A DNA stretch of 53,575 nt from Beroe ovata (Eukaryota > Ctenophora > Nuda > Beroida > Beroidae), in the NCBI GenBank assembly GCA_946803715.1, contig CAMPET010000293.1:5580-59154 (forward strand), in the 5' to 3' direction. The position numbers were made by a program, and so were the translations under genes. The first letter of the stretch is position 1; the number at the start of each line of letters is the position of its first letter. The notes below the pieces were generated by a model that worked only from the letters and a program-made list of their open reading frames with translations, was not told the origin of the DNA and ran no database searches. Below are positions 28,238 to 37,200 of this stretch, piece after piece.

Positions 28238-31200
28238 GCATTACCTCTCTCTCGCCGTTGTAAACTACAGGTTTGCTATCACCACCAGCAGGCACGAAGT
28301 ATATGGTGGGGAAGCCCTTCACCTCGTATGAACTAGGGTAGTCGTTGGCTGTGGCATCAATCTTCGCAATGAGGAGGTTCTTCTCACCTGGGGAAGAGGG
28401 ATGAGGGGAAAGAGTGGCGGTAAACGAGGAATACTGCAGCACTGGATGCTATCCAATCAAGAACGGGGAACTACTAGTGACTTATCTTGTCAGGATGCTT
28501 TCCGCACAATGATAGGCGCTGTGTGTCGAAATGGACGAGATCGCGATACTGTCATTATCGCGAATCTCGATAATTAGAAGTATTCGGTAAAAATACTATG
28601 GTATTATGGCTGACGTAGTGTTTCAATGATTATTCTAATTCCATGATGCTGTAGAATATGGATCTTCGCTATTGATATTCGCACACACAAACCCACGTCC
28701 CACACTCAAGGTATAAGTACCTCGCTGATCACACCTCTATTGTTTACGTGATTCTAATTGTTGAACAGGATAACAGAACACACAAACACACACTAACACA
28801 CTAACACAAACACACAAACACACAAACACACACACACACGTCACACACACTAGGACACTTGTATTAGCCATAAGGACACGTAAACAACATCAAATTAGAC
28901 ACGTATCAGCTTGTGAAACACGGAATAGAGATTCCAGGTGTGATGTCCTAATTGGACTATTGTATTCGAAATGGATTGTTTTCATGTGACAGAAAGACGG
29001 AATGTGTGAAAAAAGCAATGCCTGTGTAGCTTTATTTATTGACAGTGTAAATTTTACATGGGACTGTCAGTATACTAATACACCTAAGTAGAAAATCTGG
29101 ATGCTTCCAGAAGCACAAACACTATTAGAAGTGGTGTTGGAGACAATGATCCTAGCAAAGAAGGTTCTATAATGACAAATTAATCATCATCCGCTCCTTT
29201 GCAATCAATCAAAGTCGGAATCATATTGAATAATGAATACGTCAGTACGTCAGTACTTACTTTTCAAATCTTTAGCGAGCTGGTTGTATTTCGGCTCGAG
29301 GGATTTGCAATGGCCACACCACGGAGCATAGAACTCGATGAGAACATCACGGGTAGGATCCTCGACCAGGGAGTCGAATGTGGAGCCCACCACCACACTC
29401 ACCGGACCAGTCTGCTTCTTGGGGACAGGAGCACTCTTCCTCCGGGCCTGGGACACAGATGAAGTTTGATTAATCAAAGTTTATATACAACATTTCTGTC
29501 TACCAAATCACCTCGGTATAATTATAGCAACCTTGAATCTATGTATAAATCTTCACAGAAAAAGGTAATATAATCCCGAGAACGAAATATCCGCTATCAA
29601 ATGTCACTGATAATAATGTGACTTATTTCAGCTACTCTAATCTTTAATTTTGAGCTTCATTTTTCTCCGACCTTCATACCATATGTTGGCACGCCTTTGA
29701 AATTTAGCATACAACTGTGATAGGATACTGGATTAGATTTGAATGTGTTTGACGTAGTACAGTAAGCCTGAGAGTGAACTTACCTTACCAATGATAACTT
29801 GAATTGATCCGAATTAAACTTAATCCAATGATGAATGATCATTGATATTACTCATTATTTTTGAGCACTTTTTTATTGTTGGATATTTTTTCAAATTATC
29901 CATAGCAGGCAGCCGCTTCGTTAATGAGTTTCATTCGCACTTATGTATTATAAAGATTAAAGAGGCTCCCTCTTTTTTCTTTTGATGAGCCAATTCTTCC
30001 ATTGTCCGCAGAACTATATATCAGTTAGACTATGATCAAATCATCTGACTAAAATATAATATACATTTTGGGGAGAGCTGTTGCACATCTGACTCCAATA
30101 ACAGTATAATACAACACTATTATGAGTGTGTGTACCATCATGTTTCTTGTGATAACCATACTACATGTTCGTGTTACCGTAGGTTGCGATCCATAGTTCT
30201 CTGTTGTTACTCTCTCTTGTTTTTGTTGTACTGTGTGCGCGCGACCAAGTGGTGGAGAGGTGTCAAGCTGTGTCAAGTGAGTTGTCATGGTGATTGTACT
30301 TTACAGCACTATACTCATCCTGGTTGGTGGTGTCATGATCAGAGATACCAGGATACTCAATGTTCTGCTCAATGGTCTTGGTGTTATGATGGCTAGTGCA
30401 GCTATGCTGGGAGGTACCACTCTAATGGTAAATATTTCACTGTATCCGTTTGGTATTTGACTCGTTTTCGCAGAAAAATTGTCGTTACTTTGTTTGGACT
30501 AAGTTCTGATTTGACCTCTGTTCAGCATGAGATCATAATTCTGAATTGGCCATGCCATTTGTCGATTGGAAACCACCCGAATAATCAGTCATATCGATAC
30601 AAATATCAAACAACACTATAGCACTCTCTTTCAAAACAACCACGCTTTTCAGCCGACCATATTCAAGGACATGAAGGGACAGCATGGACTTACAGAGAAC
30701 TCCGCATTTTACGGTATGATAATCTGTAACGCTGCTATCATAATCTCGGGTCCCTTTGCCCGGTCCATAACCCAGCTGCTGGGGACCCGTGTTACCCTCA
30801 TTATATCTGTCATCCTGTGTGGTGCTATAAACAACGTCCTATTCTACCCAACCAACTACCTTGTTTACACGGCCTTCCTTCTCAATGGGGTGGGCTGGGC
30901 AGTCTTCAGAGTGGCCGCTCTAGCCTACATGACGAAAAACTCGACCAGCACCAGCTTGTCGCGGAACAACGCTATCCACTGGATCATGTGGACCATAGGA
31001 CTTATCCTGGGAAACGGTGTGGCTATGATACTCAACATAGGGAGTGATGAAATTAGCGGTGAGAAGCGGTATAGGATCGCCACCGCTATGACAGTGATTT
31101 CTCTGCTCGGTATACCAGGCTACTTCTTCACTCGGGACATACCCTCAGAGGAGCAATTACCGCTAACACGGGGTGATGGGGAGAGGAGTAGGGTCGCGAC

Positions 31201-34200
31201 GGGGGAGAGTGCCATCATACCCGCACCTCACTTTAACAAACCGGAATCAGATATCCTAGCCACAGGATACGATCCCATCACGACCGATAACTTTGCAGCG
31301 GAGCGGGGAGCGAGGGAGAGATTGATGGAGATGTTCAGGGTTATGCTGAGGAAAGATACCCTACTCCTTGTAGCACCAATGTTTGCAGCGGGGGTTTACG
31401 CCACTTCCTACACTCCCATCATCCCAACAGCGGTCGGCGCTATTTCCCGGCCATGGATAGTCTCCGCGTTCGGCATCTTGGTAGGGTGTGGTCAGTTGGT
31501 AGGTGCATCAATAACGGGGGGAGTGGTTGAGAGGATCAGTATCAGGAAGATATCGATAGTGACTGCCAGTCTCTCCGTGCTTACATTCATTCTGGTGGCA
31601 CTTGTCGTGGACATGGGCTTCAGTGAACGGTGGAAGGAATGGGTTGACTTCTCTGAGGTTCTCATACTGATTCTAGCATTCTTCATCGGGGCGTGCGACA
31701 TGTCTAACAATGTCTGTCTGTCTGTCTCTATAGGAAGGGTATACAGAGGTGACTCTGATGCAGCGTACAGCTTGTTTGTCACTGTCATGAGTTTTAGTAT
31801 GATTTGTTGGTATGTGATCACAACATTTACCAATTCAAAACTTTATGTCACACTAATCTTGTATTCAGTGGTTTCGGTACTTACTGCTCTGTCTTTTTCT
31901 AGCTTGGCAGTTGATCGGCGATAGTTTTCAGTTTTTAGTTGAGACATACATATTTGATTAACTAACAACTATTTGATTTTTATGTTGCTTTGAATCACCA
32001 GGGATAGGAATGACATGGCATTATGGATTAATTTCACAAATTTAATTCCTGCCGTTTGAAATAAGATCATAATGTTGATGAATCATTTAATTGATGAGAG
32101 AGAGTTAGTTAATTCTCTTTTGACTCTGTTTACAAATGAAAATACGTCCTTTAATTGTAAACAGAGTCAAAAGAGAATTAACTAACTCCCTCTCATCGTA
32201 ACTTATGCGACTCTTATTCAATCGTCCAATCCATGAACTATGTAATCATTTAATTGTTTCTGACCGTGATATGGCTATATGGCTATTGTCATACTACTCT
32301 TCGAATCTTACTCTTTGGCCCTTGGTGAATAGCAACAATGTCACTGCAATTATTGATATATGACTGAAATACTAAATAGTGACTTAAGAAATAAATGAAC
32401 ACACACAAACACACATAAACACTCACACTCACACACACGTCACACACACGTCACACACACACGTCACANNNNNNNNNNNNNNNNNNNNNNNNNNNNNNNN
32501 NNNNNNNNNNNNNNNNNNNNNNNNNNNNNNNNNNNNNNNNNNNNNNNNNNNNNNNNNNNNNNNNNNNNNNNNNNNNNNNNNNNNNNNNNNNNNNNNNNNN
32601 NNNNNNNNNNNNNNNNNNNNNNNNNNNNNNNNNNNNNNNNNNNNNNNNNNNNNNNNNNNNNNNNNNNNNNNNNNNNNNNNNNNNNNNNNNNNNNNNNNNN
32701 NNNNNNNNNNNNNNNNNNNNNNNNNNNNNNNNNNNNNNNNNNNNNNNNNNNNNNNNNNNNNNNNNNNNNNNNNNNNNNNNNNNNNNNNNNNNNNNNNNNN
32801 NNNNNNNNNNNNNNNNNNNNNNNNNNNNNNNNNNNNNNNNNNNNNNNNNNNNNNNNNNNNNNNNNNNNNNNNNNNNNNNNNNNNNNNNNNNNNNNNNNNN
32901 NNNNNNNNNNNNNNNNNNNNNNNNNNNNNNNNNNNNNNNNNNNNNNNNNNNNNNNNNNNNNNNNNNNNNNNNNNNNNNNNNNNNNNNNNNNNNNNNNNNN
33001 NNNNNNNNNNNNNNNNNNNNNNNNNNNNNNNNNNNNNNNNNNNNNNNNNNNNNNNNNNNNNNNNNNNNNNNNNNNNNNNNNNNNNNNNNNNNNNNNNNNN
33101 NNNNNNNNNNNNNNNNNNNNNNNNNNNNNNNNNNNNNNNNNNNNNNNNNNNNNNNNNNNNNNNNNNNNNNNNNNNNNNNNNNNNNNNNNNNNNNNNNNNN
33201 NNNNNNNNNNNNNNNNNNNNNNNNNNNNNNNNNNNNNNNNNNNNNNNNNNNNNNNNNNNNNNNNNNNNNNNNNNNNNNNNNNNNNNNNNNNNNNNNNNNN
33301 NNNNNNNNNNNNNNNNNNNNNNNNNNNNNNNNNNNNNNNNNNNNNNNNNNNNNNNNACACACACACACACACATACACACAAACACAAACACACACAGTA
33401 CACACACACACACACACATACTACTCACCTGTAGTTTTCCGGCAAGATAGTCCTCCACGAATTCCTCCAGTGTCTCTGCAAAGTCGTCCATATCGTCTAA
33501 CACATCCTCGTCTGGACTATACTTGTCTCCCCCTGCTGTCTTGATCCCAAACACTGTCTCCTGTATACGGGGTAATGAGTGCTGGGATCAGACGAATTCG
33601 AAACTTTAAAGCGAAGTGTCAACGTCATAAACGATAATTATATCAATGTTTAGCAACGTTGTAACTTACAGCTCCGAGCCCAGTCAATTTCATGGCATCC
33701 ATGTCAGCACTCTGTTTACTCTCGTCACACATGACAAAGTGTAGTCCCTTCCCTGTGAACTTTCTCGCTACACTGGCTGACTTCTCCTGCCAGTACTTCG
33801 TATCTGCGGAGCCGTGATGTTAGATTTCAGAGCTTATGGATAGACTGGTCTGGGGAAGAGGGTTATTTACTATTTTCGGTATTTTGTTGTGAGATAGCGC
33901 TTCATTGCAACGACTTTCATGTCAGAGTAGGTCTTATAGTTATATCATCGGTGATCAGACTTAAAAAGTTAGAACGCTTAAAAACTTCTCGGTTATAGTT
34001 AGCCAAGCAACAGTAACAAATAGAACATAAGAACATTAATCAGTCATAGAACATAAACAGCGACATCTAAATAAGTCAGTTGTTGATAATATCTCATTAT
34101 GATGATTCAGAGAGCAATACGCGCTCCCGTGCAGAACCCTCATAACTGTGAAGAGGACCCCTGATTGATTGATGCCGTGATGTCTACCAAGTTAGCATCA

Positions 34201-37200
34201 CCAGTCGAAAGAGATTTATTAACCATGACCACGCCCTGTTTTGCACCTCTGGGTGATAGGGGCTCCCTTGAGGTGCTGTCAGAGTTCCTCCCTGCTTTGG
34301 CTTTGATCCAACTCTTGAACTTTTTCATACGGTACATGTACATGATTGGGTTAAACAGACTGTTCAAACAGATACACAGGTAGAACACTACGAAGTACGC
34401 GTATTCGTTCATGGCTCGGCTTTCCCACACTGCGACTGTGTTGTAAGAGTGTACAGTAACCTGATCAAGGCTGTCACGTGACATGCTATGATTAATGACA
34501 AGTCCACCAATGACAGTCAGGGAGAAGGGGGCATTGAAGAGTAAGTAGAGGAGAGTGACGAGTAGGATGGTCACAGTCGCTGAGTTCTGCTCCCTTGCTG
34601 ACACAGATATTCTACCTGATGCTCTGGCCGATATCCTGAGGTAGATAACAGACACAACTGCGGACCCTGATATCGGGATGATGGAAAGCCCTGGTATGAC
34701 GGAGAAGAGGGAGGACAGGACCACGCCCCTCTGCACATCTCGGGGTGTGACAAGAGTGTCAGGGTCCTCATGAGCAGGGAACAGTGCCGGGTAGCATGAC
34801 AACCACTCCGGTCTATACACGATGTACATGCCGTGTGACCAGAACATGCCTAGTATCAGGGCAAGCAGTGACAGTGAGAATAGCAGAGGGATAGCCCAGG
34901 CTACACGCTCATTCAGACACATAGACGGTCTGATGATGACACACAGGCGAGACACACTGAGGAATGCAATGAGGAATATCGACATTATGGGGATTGCTGA
35001 CCATGTGACACCCCATATGTCACAAAACCAGGGGGATGAAAAGAGGGTGCTGGCTCTGTCCTGCTGTAATGCTGCTTCTATGATGGGAAAGATGGTCACA
35101 CAGGCTAGAAGATCGACTGTTGATATGATGGAGTACACATTCCTGATGTAGCGGTTGTTCGGCTTGCTTGTTTTTACAGTTAGGAAGTATGAGAGTGCAA
35201 CACTGTTGAAAACTATTCCACACAGGGAAACCAATATCAGGATACACGCCAGTATAGTGTCAACCAATCTGTAATTGTCCATTCTGTCTGGGAAAGAGGC
35301 GGTCACACCACATGTCAATACTCCGAATCTTCAATCTTGTAGAAAAAGAGTGGGAACAACGCGACCTTCCAGATGATGGGCAATCGATGGATAGAATACG
35401 TAGACGCCCGTAATCAGTGATTTTATAGAAGCAGCATTCAAAGAAAAAGCTTTCAAGTATTTATAAGTACCTACGTGAATTCAAAACAAAAGATCGAATA
35501 AGGCAAATAGTACATGCAATATTCAAGGATAGCTGATGAAGTATTCGCGAGTCTGCCACAAAGCAGAAACAGTCACAATATGAAAGTGACGCATGATAGA
35601 GCGGTCATGCATTATCATTTGGTATCATGGAAGATCGAGGAAGTGTTGAATGATCATTAATTGTTCTACCAGACAGGTTAAGAAAGATGCTGATCTCAAG
35701 AAAGGCGGTCTTGGTAGAATTGCATCGGTGGCACATGAGATCTCTCAATATCCCAACATGATAGCAATTTTATCACCTTTTATCACAATCAATCTGGCGA
35801 GAGCGCTATTTAAATAGAGCATTCGCGTTTATTTTATAGCCACCCATAGTTTTAGTGTCTCATAGAGCACCTAGGTAGGCGGTAATTTACCTAGGTAAGT
35901 GGTAATCTACCAGCGGGAATTATATTCAACTGAAACACCAGCTGCAAAATAAATAACGATAGTACTAGTAGCTAACATATTCCACCCGACTGTACCAGAA
36001 ACGAATTGATCGCGAAGAGGGGGTCGAGACAAAGATATTCGAAATGAAACTCATCATCCTGGGCAAATCTCATGTCCGGAGCTACGTATAATCACGTAAC
36101 GCTATGAAAATCGCAATCTTTGTACAGCTTTGCGAGAACCATGACAAATGAGGTAGGTAAGAGGATGAGACTGCTGAGTGTGAATTGCTCATGGTATCTT
36201 GGTGCGGTAGAGGGAAAGCAGTACTATTGATCACTTTGTCACACGACACGTCATAGTAGCCGCAGCGAATGATACTCAATAGGTACAGTTTTACGTATTA
36301 TCAAGCGTGAGAACCGAGCGAATGAACCGAGCGAATGAACCCACAACTATGACTCTTGTGGCTGATTGCAGCTGACAATGAGGTACCTGTTCGCAACAGG
36401 ATGGGAGGATAGTATAGGATAGAATGAACTAATAAAGAATGAGAAGTTAGTATAGGATAGAACAAACTAACAAAGAATGAGTGGTGCTGCAACACGAGGA
36501 TAGACACCTGCTTCCTACATGTCGCCATGAGAAAGTAGAATATTGCATAATCTTGCCCTATTTTAGAATAGCAAGCCCCAGAGTAAACTAGTAAAATTCG
36601 CATATTCTTCATAGGTGCCGAATTAGGCGCATGAATGTTAATATCAATCGTATTTATGTTGAACTGTTACATGCGCAATTTTCAACTTCTACTTTGGTGG
36701 GTGAAGTCCTTGGTAAGCCACAGCATCGACCATCTTACCATCATTCACGACATAACGGGTCATTTCAAATTTCGAAGTAAAAAAGGATAGGTGTAAGGAA
36801 GGAGATCTGTACCTATTGGCTATTACCTACCTAGGTCTGACAAATCCAATACCGATTCGAGAAAAATGGATTGATATTTGCAGCATAATCTAAAAATTTG
36901 CAAAGCAAATGCACACTCTCGAGTGCACAAATTAAAGCTATAGACTCACTCTTGTCGAATCCTTTGCCGTAGTCTTTGCTGGTGTAGATTCGTACAGTGT
37001 CTACTGCGTTGTATATCTTGTCACAGTTCGTACAGTCATAGTCTCCAACCAGTGGTTTATCATGTTCACTGATAGTTAATATGATTGGGTGAGTGATTGA
37101 TTGCAGTCCATGATCAGTCACCCTATATTATAATGATGCACNCCCACAACTATGACTCTTGTGGCTGATTGCAGCTGACAATGAGGTACCTGTTCGCAAC

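Noticed and set aside
30566-30652. N-terminal extension of the MFSD11-like frame upstream of 30653
   Set aside because: The extension lacks an ATG and homology, whereas splicing 30427 to 30653 keeps phase and adds a first helix as in UNC93 proteins.
32429-33554. Long minus-strand frames rich in Cys-Val
   Set aside because: They consist of N run plus (GT)n repeat. Only the part 33429–33560 is a real PDIA4 exon.
36301-36612. 103-codon minus-strand frame, with a related 85-codon frame at 37118–37375
   Set aside because: Intron sequence of PDIA4 present in both haplotype-like copies but differing by frame-breaking indels; no domain.
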